Part shown: piece by piece, positions 1 to 6,702 of the stretch
Layout: each line of letters starts with the position of its first letter
Numbering within the stretch: position 1 is the stretch's first letter
Source: an uncultured Flavobacteriales bacterium
GTDB lineage: Bacteria > Bacteroidota > Bacteroidia > Flavobacteriales > Crocinitomicaceae
DNA: 9,552 bases
Assembly (NCBI GenBank): GCA_946479125.1
Contig: CAMLET010000086.1
Span: 1 to 9,552, forward strand
Direction: 5' to 3'
Notes under the pieces: model-generated
Databases searched by the model: none
Told to the model about the DNA's origin: nothing
The model's input: only the letters and a program-made list of their open reading frames with translations
Translations under genes and position numbers: made by a program

Positions 1-462
1 CAATTCCTCACGCTCTTTATCGTCAACAAACATGATCTTCTCAAACTTTGAAAGAATTGAATTACGAATATGAATGGTTTGCTGCGTGTTTTTCATGGCC
101 ATGGAATAGCGAGCAATGTCTTCGTTTCCAAAGAAATTTGTTCGACATCCCGTAGCGATTACTAATTCATCGTAATACAAACTTCCCATACTGGTTTCAA
201 TTCGTTTCTCATCCGGAATAACAGCTTTTACTGTAGCATAACAGAACTCGACGTTTTTCTTTCTTTTAAAAAGAGCTCTGAACGGAAAAGAAATACTTGA
301 AGGCTCAAGTCGCGCGCTGGCAACCTGATAAAAGAGTGGTTGAAACATGTGGTGATTTTGTTTGTCGACAAGTACCACATGACAGTCTGTTTTAGATAAT
401 TTTCGGGCAAGATTTAATCCTGCAAAGCCACCACCAATGATGACTACTTTTCTGCCTATCAT
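1..462 (-). CDS. Type II NADH dehydrogenase-like FAD/NAD(P)-binding oxidoreductase, N-terminal part (runs off left edge)
   Basis: An open frame of 154 codons runs from an ATG at 462 to the window edge; only the N-terminal third of a protein usually near 420-440 residues is present. It starts MIGRKVVIIGGGFAG, a Rossmann beta-alpha-beta FAD-binding fold with GxGxxG at residues 10-15. FQPLFYQVA follows at 40-48, a hallmark of NDH-2 enzymes, and the second FAD motif VIATG is at 101-105. Family knowledge: NDH-2 is a peripheral, non-proton-pumping membrane flavoenzyme that passes electrons from NADH to quinone. The NADH-binding domain and the C-terminal membrane-binding part lie outside the window, so a related FAD-dependent reductase is not fully excluded. 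The start is chosen because the Rossmann strand begins right after it. It is divergent from the M14 peptidase gene and no clear Shine-Dalgarno precedes it. Confidence 0.85.
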   Translation of the reverse strand, partial: MIGRKVVIIGGGFAGLNLARKLSKTDCHVVLVDKQNHHMFQPLFYQVASARLEPSSISFPFRALFKRKKNVEFCYATVKAVIPDEKRIETSMGSLYYDELVIATGCRTNFFGNEDIARYSMAMKNTQQTIHIRNSILSKFEKIMFVDDKEREEL

Positions 463-551
463 GCTTTGAAGTTAAGGATGAAAAGGGGAAATGTCTTTAC
501 ATATTTCCTACTTTTTTCGGTGATATTTCACACTTTTCATTTAAAGTTTCA

Positions 552-579
552 CAAAATGAAATTCGCTTCTGATTTCAAA
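552..579 (-). promoter_or_regulatory. Candidate Bacteroidota-type promoter for the NDH-2-like gene
   Basis: Read on the minus strand, TTTG (579-576) is followed after 16 bases by TCATTTTG (559-552). This matches the Bacteroidota -33 TTTG / -7 TAnnTTTG consensus with one mismatch in the -7 box and a slightly short spacer. It would give a leader of roughly 80 nt before the ATG at 462. The match is by eye in AT-rich sequence and therefore weak. Confidence 0.28.
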
Positions 580-592
580 ATTTTTGGGGTAT

Positions 593-622
593 TGTAATGG
601 AAGGTCGCGACCTTCCACTACA
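593..622. repeat. REP-like 30-bp palindrome
   Basis: The core GGAAGGTCGCGACCTTCC (599-616) is a perfect 18-bp palindrome. It extends outward through a T/A pair and, after one mismatched position (A597 against C618), through TGTA (593-596) against TACA (619-622). On the minus strand it reads TGTAG then the TGGAAGG... palindrome. That resembles REP elements mobilised by REP-associated tyrosine transposases (RAYTs), which carry a GTAG-type tetranucleotide next to an imperfect palindrome. It is GC-rich within an AT-rich spacer between divergent genes. A dimeric regulator operator is the alternative reading. Confidence 0.6.
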
Positions 623-666
623 TATATCTTCCATTATTATTCCAACACATTTTGTAATTTCATTCC

Positions 667-2358
667 ATGAAACTTCTCTTTTTGTTTACGCTTCTCCCAG
701 CTTTTGCTTTCTCTCAATACGACGGAAATACAACCCCAAATTATTCTGAGTTGATTGCTCAATACAAAGAGTGGGACAGTAAGCACGAAGAGATTTGCCT
801 TTACAACATGGGAAGTTCAGATACAGAATTTCCGCTTTATGTTTGTTTGATCAATGCTGGTAAAGATTCTGTTCAAGCTTTTGAAAATGCACGAAATGGA
901 ACGACAATACTGATCAATAATGCCATTCATCCGGGCGAACCTGATGGTGTAAATGCTTGTTTGCTTTGGATTCAAAACTGGATAAAATCCGGAAATAAAA
1001 CCAAGGGTTTACCAATCATAGCAATTATTCCGGCGTATAATGTGGGTGGAATGCTCAATCGTTCCGGAAGTTCGCGTGCAAATCAGGATGGACCAATAGA
1101 ATACGGCTTTAGAGGAAATGCACAGAATCTGGATTTGAATCGCGATTTCATTAAAATGGATTCTGAAAATGCCCACACTTTTGTCAAAATCTATCAGGCA
1201 CTAGACCCCGATGTTTTTGTGGATACGCATGTTTCTAATGGTGCAGACTATCAGTATACCTTAACACTCATTACTTCTTTAAAGGAAAGATTGGAAGCAA
1301 GTGTTCGGGAATTGACATACAATAAACTATTACCCGAAATGACCAAGGAGTTGAAAAAGAACAAATGGGATTGGGCACCTTATGTGGAAACAAAAGCTGA
1401 AACTCCCGATTCAGGAATTGTAGCGTTCAACGATCTTCCAAGATATGCAATGGGATATGCAAGCCTTTTTCATTCGCTAAGTTTTACAGTGGAAACGCAT
1501 ATGTTGAAACCTTTTCCGCAGCGCGTTCAGTCGACACATGATTACCTTCAATTCTTGATACATTGGACAGGTGAGAACAAAGAAAGTATTGAAGTGGCAA
1601 GGAAAGAAGCTATTGAATCTAGCTTAAAAAAAACGCATTTCAAGTTTAATTATCAAGCAACAGGAGAATCAGTTCCATTTCTGTTTAAAGGTTATGAAGC
1701 GACTTATAAGAAGAGTGAAGTGACTGGATTGGATCGTTTGTTTTACGATAGAACGAAACCGTATTCAAAACAAGTTCCATATTATAACAGCTACAATAGC
1801 AACGATTCCACATCAATTCCAAATGCTTATATCGTTTCAAGAGAAGCGAAAGAAATCATCAAAATGCTGCAGGAAAATGGTGTTTTAATGGAAGAAATGA
1901 CTTCAACTGACCGCTCTGTATCTACTTTACGTGTTAAAAACGTTAAATCAGGATCTCGCCCGTACGAAGGTCATTATCTGCATAACTCATTGGAATTGGT
2001 TGAACAGGAAGAAAAGGTTCCGGTTCCAGCGGGAAGTGTTATTATCTCTACACAACAGCCTAAGCGCAATTTCATTCTATCTGTTTTGGAACCAAAAGCA
2101 GAAGATTCTTATTTCAATTGGAATTTCATGGACAGTTATATTCAGGAAAAAGAATACTTCTCTGCCTATGTTTTCGAGGAAAAGGCACTGGAAATTTTAA
2201 AAGAAAATCCTCAGTTAAAGCAGGAGGTTGAAGCTAAGAAAGCTTCTGATTCCGCCTTTGCGTCGGACAGTTGGGCACAATTGTTCTTTATCTACCAAAA
2301 TTCGGAATACTTCGAAAGCAAAACATTCAATCGTTTACCCGTTTTTAAATTGTACTAA
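667..2358 (+). CDS. Secreted M14-family zinc carboxypeptidase
   Basis: A 563-residue protein beginning with a Sec signal peptide (MKLLFLFTLLPAFAFS, cleavage probably near residue 16-17), so it acts in the periplasm or outside the cell. M14 metallocarboxypeptidase landmarks are in order: HPGE with zinc ligands H88 and E91; NRD at 158-160, equivalent to the Asn-Arg pair that binds the substrate carboxylate; the third zinc ligand H188 in VDTHVSNG; and the likely catalytic Glu E276 in FTVETH. All key residues are present, so it should be active. The M14 fold ends near residue 310; the remaining 250 residues form an accessory C-terminal region ending in FNRLPVFKLY, with no T9SS sorting domain. Family role: removal of C-terminal residues from peptides or cleavage of amide-linked peptidoglycan or conjugate substrates; the substrate here is unknown. 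The start codon precedes the signal peptide directly and no Shine-Dalgarno is visible. Confidence 0.9.
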   Translation: MKLLFLFTLLPAFAFSQYDGNTTPNYSELIAQYKEWDSKHEEICLYNMGSSDTEFPLYVCLINAGKDSVQAFENARNGTTILINNAIHPGEPDGVNACLLWIQNWIKSGNKTKGLPIIAIIPAYNVGGMLNRSGSSRANQDGPIEYGFRGNAQNLDLNRDFIKMDSENAHTFVKIYQALDPDVFVDTHVSNGADYQYTLTLITSLKERLEASVRELTYNKLLPEMTKELKKNKWDWAPYVETKAETPDSGIVAFNDLPRYAMGYASLFHSLSFTVETHMLKPFPQRVQSTHDYLQFLIHWTGENKESIEVARKEAIESSLKKTHFKFNYQATGESVPFLFKGYEATYKKSEVTGLDRLFYDRTKPYSKQVPYYNSYNSNDSTSIPNAYIVSREAKEIIKMLQENGVLMEEMTSTDRSVSTLRVKNVKSGSRPYEGHYLHNSLELVEQEEKVPVPAGSVIISTQQPKRNFILSVLEPKAEDSYFNWNFMDSYIQEKEYFSAYVFEEKALEILKENPQLKQEVEAKKASDSAFASDSWAQLFFIYQNSEYFESKTFNRLPVFKLY

Positions 2359-2359
2359 C

Positions 2360-2435
2360 AAAGTTCAAAAGGATCAAAAGGTTCAATTCATGCAGTTCAA
2401 TACTTTGAACATTTGAAACTTATTTTGAACTTTTT
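2360..2435. terminator. Nested AT-rich inverted repeats, probable 3'-end terminator of the M14 gene
   Basis: An 11-base arm AAAGTTCAAAA (2360-2370), starting two bases after the stop codon, is the exact reverse complement of TTTTGAACTTT (2423-2433), which runs on into further T. Inside lies a second small hairpin, GTTCAA (2395-2400) / TTGAAC (2405-2410) with a four-base loop. Further GTTCAA and TTTGAA copies are scattered between. The outer loop is 52 nt, so the structure is not a classical compact terminator, but its place and trailing T run favour transcript end formation or 3' protection. Confidence 0.5.
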
Positions 2436-2501
2436 GTAAGCATTCCAACAGTTGTCTTGTTATTGTCCGTTTTCTCAGCTCTAAATTGATGTAGCAATCA
2501 G

Positions 2502-2509
2502 TAACTTCG
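2502..2509 (+). promoter_or_regulatory. Candidate -7 promoter box upstream of the PNGase F-like gene
   Basis: TAACTTCG matches the Bacteroidota -7 consensus TAnnTTTG at all but one position and lies 18 bases before the ATG at 2528, implying a very short leader. No convincing TTTG/TTG -33 box sits at the usual 17-20 base spacing, so this rests on a single element. The leader (TATAAAACAAAC) is A-rich and lacks a Shine-Dalgarno, as is usual in this phylum. Confidence 0.25.
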
Positions 2510-2527
2510 TGTTTCTATAAAACAAAC

Positions 2528-5500
2528 ATGAAGAAAATAATTTTACTCACTCTGATTGCTTTTTCCGGATTACAATCGTTTGCTCAGGACACCACTTGGG
2601 TACAAACGTTCACTTTCGATAGTATTGTAACCCGAAGATCCAATTTCCAATTCCCAGCCTCTTTAGATAATCAACGTTTCGAAAAGGTGTTGATGTACTA
2701 CAAATTGAAATGTAGTCCGCTTACAACCTGGGATCAATACAATTGTGGAGAATGGGATTACTTGACGTATACGAGAATCTTTGAACACACTGGACTTTTT
2801 GATTCAGTGCGTGTAGATGGAAACAAATACCGCGTGAATTTGACCTCGCCGGTAACTTATCCGTATACTTCAACACCTTATTACGACCAACAAACGCGTA
2901 ATATTTCCTCACGAACTCAGAATGCAGTGAACTTTTATCCAGTTTCCGGAACAAGTGCTGCAAACATGGCTTTTGTGCAAAATGGAAACAACGGTGGGAA
3001 ATTGCAATGGATTATTTCCGCTGCTGAACTAGCTTCTGCTGGTGTAACTGCTGGTGATATTCAGGCAATGCAATTGGATTTCATGAATACATTAAGTTCG
3101 TTGCAAGGTTTCAAAGTAAAAATCAAATCAACTGGTTTGTCAACTTTGACAGCTTGGGAAACTTCAGGCTTTACAACCGTTTATGACGCTGCACTGAATA
3201 ACATTATTTCCGGAACAAATTCAATCAACTTCTCATCACCTTTTAATTACGACGGTTCTTCGAACATTGTAATTGAGGTTTCTTATGATGATGCGAGAAC
3301 TTCGCTAACAACTTTAGATTTAGCTGCTGTAAACACTAGCGCAAACACATTGAGTTACAACAATTCAAATGGAACATTTGTTTGTGCTGGGACCAACTAC
3401 GCTGAGATCAATATGAGTAATGTTGATTTAGGTGACGATGTAACTATCGAATTCTGGTCGAAAGGAAACGGAAACACAGGAGTGAATACTTCTATTTTAG
3501 AAGCAGTTGATTCGCTTAACGACAGAAGTTTGAACATTCACATGCCTTGGTCGGACAATACTCTTTATTGGGACGCCGGACAAGGAAACGGATACGATCG
3601 AATTTCTAAAGTAACTTCTGCTGCAGTTATGGATAATTCGTGGCATCACTGGGCATTTGTAAAGAAAACGTCAACCGGACAAATGTTCATTTATTTGGAT
3701 GGAGTTTTGTGGCATTCAGGAAATTCTCTAAATCGACCGGTCGGAACAATCACAAAATTCTTCCTTGGTGCAAATCAAAGTACTACGAATAACTGGAAAG
3801 GAAATATCGACGAGTTTAAAGTTTGGTCGGGAGCTCTTGATGCTGCAACAATTGCCAGCTGGAAGAACAAGAAAACGGATGCTTCCCACCCGAATTATGC
3901 TGAATTGGAAGTTTATTATGATTTCGATGGACAATTAGCAATGATTGACAGATCTGCTCACGAACGTCTTGGTGCAACACTTACTTCAAACATGGTTGCA
4001 CATGATCAAACTCCGGTTACAGGAACAGAATCAATGACATCAGTTCCAAAAACGAGTTTAGCTCAAGGAACAATGAATACTGTAGCTGCGTCAACGGAAT
4101 TGGTTGCACTTTACCCTAAAACAAGTGTTGTTTTTGAGTATGCCCCATCAGATAACAGTTTCCATATTATTGACAATATGTTGACATACGATGAGGGAAC
4201 AATAGATACCCTGGATATTGCAGCGGTGGTAATTGGAACTGGAAACAGTATCAATGAAGATACTCTGATCAACGATACAATTACTTACTACAATGCTCCG
4301 TTTGAGGATATCAACGACATTGAAATTGGTCGATACATTACACCTTACGGAATTAGCTTCGATCTTGGTCCACAAGGATTTTCATGGATCTATGACGTAA
4401 CAGATTACCAGCAATTCATGCATGGATTGGTAGATTTGGCGGCTCATAACACACAGGAATTGATCGATTTAAAGTTCGCATTCATTGAAGGAATTCCTCC
4501 TCGTGATGTGCACAATGTAGAACCTGTTTGGCAAAACTGGACGAGTTACAATTATGCCCAAATGGCGAATGACGTTGTGTTGACTGCAACTACAGTTGAA
4601 TTGGCTGATACTTCTTCTATGTTCAAGATCAAAACACGTCTTTCTGGTCACGGACAAGTAGGAGATGGTGCTTGTTGTGAATGGGCTGATAAAGAACACA
4701 AGATTTTGGTAAACGGAATTGAACGTTTCGATTGGCATATTTGGCAAACCAATGAGTGTGGTGAGAATCCAAATATTGGTCAGGGTGGAACATGGCCTTA
4801 TGCAAGGGAGGGCTGGTGTCCGGGTGATATGGTAAAAGAACACGATCACGAATTGACTCCATATGTTACTCCGGGAACAACAGTTACATTGGATTACGAT
4901 ATTGATGATGTTCCGGGAAATGATCCAGGTCAGGCAGGTGGTAATTATGTTACGGCTATTGACTTGGTTTCATACTCCGCTCCGAATTTCCAACACGATG
5001 CAGCTTTGGTAGATGTTTTGAATCCAAATAACTACGAGTATTACAGTAAATACAATCCAACATGTTCAAATCCAAGAGTGATTATTCAGAATACGGGAGC
5101 GCAGCCATTGACTTCTTGTCAGATCAACTATTGGGTTTCTGAAGATCACGTAGGAACTTATACTTGGACAGGAAATCTAGGTTTTCTGGAAAAAGAGGTT
5201 GTTGAAGTTCCTGCTGATAACTGGTTCTGGTTTGGGGCTGCTGTTTCAAATGGTTTCACTGCTCAAATTGCAGCGATTAACGGATCTGCAACTGGCGATG
5301 AATATGCAAACAACAACACATTCAAAACGAAATACAACGCGCCTGAAACAGTAAACCACCATTTCTATGCATGGTACAAAACCAACAACAGAGCTGTAGA
5401 AAACAAATGGCGTTTGATTGACGGAGCTGGAAACATCATTTTTGAGAGATTATCTATGGCGAATTCAACAGAGTACAAGGATACCTTTGATCTTGCTCCA

Positions 5501-5959
5501 GGATGTTATTCTATTATCTATGAAGATTCTGACGACGATGGAATTGGATTCTGGTATTCAGCACAAGTAGAAGGTGAAACGTCGGGGAATTTCCGAGTAC
5601 GTGAAGTTGGAGGAGGAATTGTAGAGAACTTTACTACTGATTTCGGTTCTTACCACAGATATGATTTCACAGTTGGATTTACCTTAAGTACTCCGAAAAA
5701 TGAAAAAGCGGATGAATTCATGGTATTCCCGAATCCTTCTACTGATAAAATCAGAGTGGAGTACGTTGGAAATTTGGGTGAGCAAATGGAAATTCAGATC
5801 CTGGATTTGAATGGAAGAATCATTGAAACGAAAATAGCAACGCCAGAAAACTATGCAATTGGTGTTGATTTTAATATTGATCAATTGAATTCCGGAATGT
5901 ATCTGGTTCGAGTGATCGGTGAAAAAGGAATCCGAACTACACAATTTGTGAAGCAATAA
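2528..5959 (+). CDS. Secreted PNGase F-like multidomain protein with LamG insertion and T9SS type A sorting domain
   Basis: A 1143-residue protein with a Sec signal peptide (1-20, ending SFAQ). The peptide-N-glycosidase F core is split. CGEWDY (73-78) matches PNGase F CDEWDR, so D77 corresponds to catalytic D60. EIGRYITPY (599-607) and YDVTDY (622-627) match the PNGase F EIGRFITPY and DVTDF segment. The second domain has CCEW (716-719; E718 equals E206) and REGWCPG (760-766; R760 equals R248). Between the two halves of the first domain sit a beta-sandwich (about 155-255) and a LamG/concanavalin-like domain (about 280-445, with SWHHWAFV and NIDEFKVW). After the core come a CARDB-like region (822-935), a beta domain with an acidic DSDDDGIGFW loop (940-1050), and a T9SS type A sorting domain (about 1062-1143: FPNP, LNGRII, SGMYLVRV). 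Family role: removal of N-glycans from glycoproteins. Export across the outer membrane is expected. Activity is unproven: PNGase F E118 and R61 have no obvious counterparts. Confidence 0.85.
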   Translation: MKKIILLTLIAFSGLQSFAQDTTWVQTFTFDSIVTRRSNFQFPASLDNQRFEKVLMYYKLKCSPLTTWDQYNCGEWDYLTYTRIFEHTGLFDSVRVDGNKYRVNLTSPVTYPYTSTPYYDQQTRNISSRTQNAVNFYPVSGTSAANMAFVQNGNNGGKLQWIISAAELASAGVTAGDIQAMQLDFMNTLSSLQGFKVKIKSTGLSTLTAWETSGFTTVYDAALNNIISGTNSINFSSPFNYDGSSNIVIEVSYDDARTSLTTLDLAAVNTSANTLSYNNSNGTFVCAGTNYAEINMSNVDLGDDVTIEFWSKGNGNTGVNTSILEAVDSLNDRSLNIHMPWSDNTLYWDAGQGNGYDRISKVTSAAVMDNSWHHWAFVKKTSTGQMFIYLDGVLWHSGNSLNRPVGTITKFFLGANQSTTNNWKGNIDEFKVWSGALDAATIASWKNKKTDASHPNYAELEVYYDFDGQLAMIDRSAHERLGATLTSNMVAHDQTPVTGTESMTSVPKTSLAQGTMNTVAASTELVALYPKTSVVFEYAPSDNSFHIIDNMLTYDEGTIDTLDIAAVVIGTGNSINEDTLINDTITYYNAPFEDINDIEIGRYITPYGISFDLGPQGFSWIYDVTDYQQFMHGLVDLAAHNTQELIDLKFAFIEGIPPRDVHNVEPVWQNWTSYNYAQMANDVVLTATTVELADTSSMFKIKTRLSGHGQVGDGACCEWADKEHKILVNGIERFDWHIWQTNECGENPNIGQGGTWPYAREGWCPGDMVKEHDHELTPYVTPGTTVTLDYDIDDVPGNDPGQAGGNYVTAIDLVSYSAPNFQHDAALVDVLNPNNYEYYSKYNPTCSNPRVIIQNTGAQPLTSCQINYWVSEDHVGTYTWTGNLGFLEKEVVEVPADNWFWFGAAVSNGFTAQIAAINGSATGDEYANNNTFKTKYNAPETVNHHFYAWYKTNNRAVENKWRLIDGAGNIIFERLSMANSTEYKDTFDLAPGCYSIIYEDSDDDGIGFWYSAQVEGETSGNFRVREVGGGIVENFTTDFGSYHRYDFTVGFTLSTPKNEKADEFMVFPNPSTDKIRVEYVGNLGEQMEIQILDLNGRIIETKIATPENYAIGVDFNIDQLNSGMYLVRVIGEKGIRTTQFVKQ

Positions 5960-5992
5960 TTGTTTCAAACGGAGAATAGAAATTATAACAAA

Positions 5993-6056
5993 TAACCGCA
6001 AAGAAAGAAGAGCGCAAAGATTGTATCACCTTTGCGCTCTTCTTTCTTTGCGGTTA
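5993..6056. terminator. Perfect 27-bp-stem hairpin of CGCAAAG-type repeat, probable terminator
   Basis: The left arm (5993-6019, TAACCGCAAAGAAAG... ending GCGCAAAG) is the exact reverse complement of the right arm (6030-6056, CTTTGCGCTC... ending GCGGTTA), with a 10-nt loop (6020-6029). It starts 34 bases after the stop of the PNGase F-like gene. The right arm is pyrimidine-rich, but no long U run follows, so factor-independent termination is plausible rather than certain. Sequences built from (C)GCAAAG units are frequent in flavobacterial intergenic regions, which suggests a dispersed family. Confidence 0.65.
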
Positions 6057-6078
6057 ATACTTTCCCTTCTTTTATTTG

Positions 6079-6086
6079 TAGATTTG
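6079..6086 (+). promoter_or_regulatory. Exact TAnnTTTG -7 box upstream of the 177-residue hypothetical gene
   Basis: TAGATTTG is an exact match to the Bacteroidota -7 element TAnnTTTG and sits 18 bases before the ATG at 6105. No clear -33 TTTG is found at 17-20 bases; the nearest TTTG (6047-6050) lies inside the hairpin arm, 28 bases away. If used, it supports a start at 6105 and independent transcription after the hairpin. Confidence 0.38.
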
Positions 6087-6104
6087 GCTTTCAAAGTAAA
6101 CGAC

Positions 6105-6638
6105 ATGGCATTTCTCGACACCCAAACAATTGAAAACCTTTTAATCGGAAAAACAGTTAAGGAAGTAAAACTCTATAACGTTGCAGAGCATTATTATGCC
6201 ATCGACACGAACAAACTGGCAGTTGATGGAGCAATTGAAATTGTTTTCGAAGAAGAATCATTGGTAATTGGCTGGAGTAGAAAGCAAGAGTTGGTTGATT
6301 GTATTTTTGGAAATCCTGAAGATCTTTTAGCCGAAATTCCATTTTATCAGTTGGAAGATGTCGATCATGTTTTTGATTTTGTGAACGAAACAGTTCAATC
6401 AGTGACTATCAAATGGAACTTCTTTGAAGAGTTTGATGACAATTTTGAGATAATTCCGGGCAAGAATTATATAATGGAAGAGTTGGTGTTGAACCTTTCA
6501 AACAATAGACTTCTTCAGGTAGCAGCTGCCAATTGTGAAATCGCTGACGGTGCAATCAATTATATCGAATTCAACGCACAAGGAAATATTCTGGTAGTTG
6601 TTGATGAACGAATGGAAATCGCGACAATTGAAAATTGA
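6105..6638 (+). CDS. Acidic hypothetical protein, 177 residues
   Basis: I do not recognise a family. From the ATG at 6105 the protein begins MAFLDTQTIENLLIGKTV and is 177 residues long, rich in Asp and Glu (EEES, FFEEFDD), with no signal peptide and no membrane segment, so it is probably cytoplasmic. The C-terminal part (ELVLNLSNNRLLQVAAAN, then INYIEFNAQGNILVVVDE) looks like alternating beta strands. The frame stays open upstream to a TTG at 6021, but that extension lies in the hairpin and promoter region and is rejected. The last codons (ATT GAA AAT) belong to an AATTGAAA repeat that continues into the downstream inverted repeat. It stands alone between a hairpin and a convergent operon, so context gives no functional clue. 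It is likely real because of length, codon use and a -7 box. Confidence 0.7.
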   Translation: MAFLDTQTIENLLIGKTVKEVKLYNVAEHYYAIDTNKLAVDGAIEIVFEEESLVIGWSRKQELVDCIFGNPEDLLAEIPFYQLEDVDHVFDFVNETVQSVTIKWNFFEEFDDNFEIIPGKNYIMEELVLNLSNNRLLQVAAANCEIADGAINYIEFNAQGNILVVVDERMEIATIEN

Positions 6639-6697
6639 AAATGTAGAAGTAGGCTTAGTACTAAAAAGCAGTATTAACCTTTTCAATTCTACATTTT
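6638..6697. terminator. Inverted repeat between convergent genes, probable bidirectional terminator
   Basis: AAAATGTAGAA (6638-6648) is the exact reverse complement of TTCTACATTTT (6687-6697). Between the arms are weaker pairings: AGG (6651-6653) with CCT (6678-6680), and TACT (6659-6662) with AGTA (6670-6673). The element fills the 64-bp gap between the hypothetical gene and the maf-like gene, and its left arm starts on the last base of the hypothetical gene's stop codon. Runs of T and A on both flanks suit termination from either side. Confidence 0.5.
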
Positions 6698-6702
6698 ACA
6701 TT

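Noticed and set aside
228..410. A 60-codon minus-strand frame inside the NDH-2-like gene.
   Set aside because: It is a +1 shadow; the true frame carries the GxGxxG, FQPLFYQVA and VIATG motifs.
655..662. TAATTTCA as a -7 box for the M14 gene.
   Set aside because: It ends four bases before the ATG, which would place transcription start inside the gene, and it has two mismatches.
1931..2416. Two plus-strand short frames (89 and 62 codons) overlapping the end of the M14 gene.
   Set aside because: They are out-of-frame shadows of the M14 coding sequence with basic, aromatic-rich low-quality translations.
4469..4849. A 126-codon minus-strand open frame and a second overlapping 77-codon one.
   Set aside because: Both are antisense to the conserved second PNGase F domain and show no recognisable motif.
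5684..6001. A 105-codon minus-strand open frame.
   Set aside because: It is antisense to the T9SS sorting domain and begins in the hairpin; composition is that of a shadow frame.
6021..6104. A 28-residue N-terminal extension of the hypothetical protein from a TTG start, hydrophobic and signal-like (LSLRLILSLLLFVDLAF).
   Set aside because: The DNA is the loop and right arm of the 27-bp-stem hairpin followed by a promoter-like -7 box; the ATG at 6105 is a better start.
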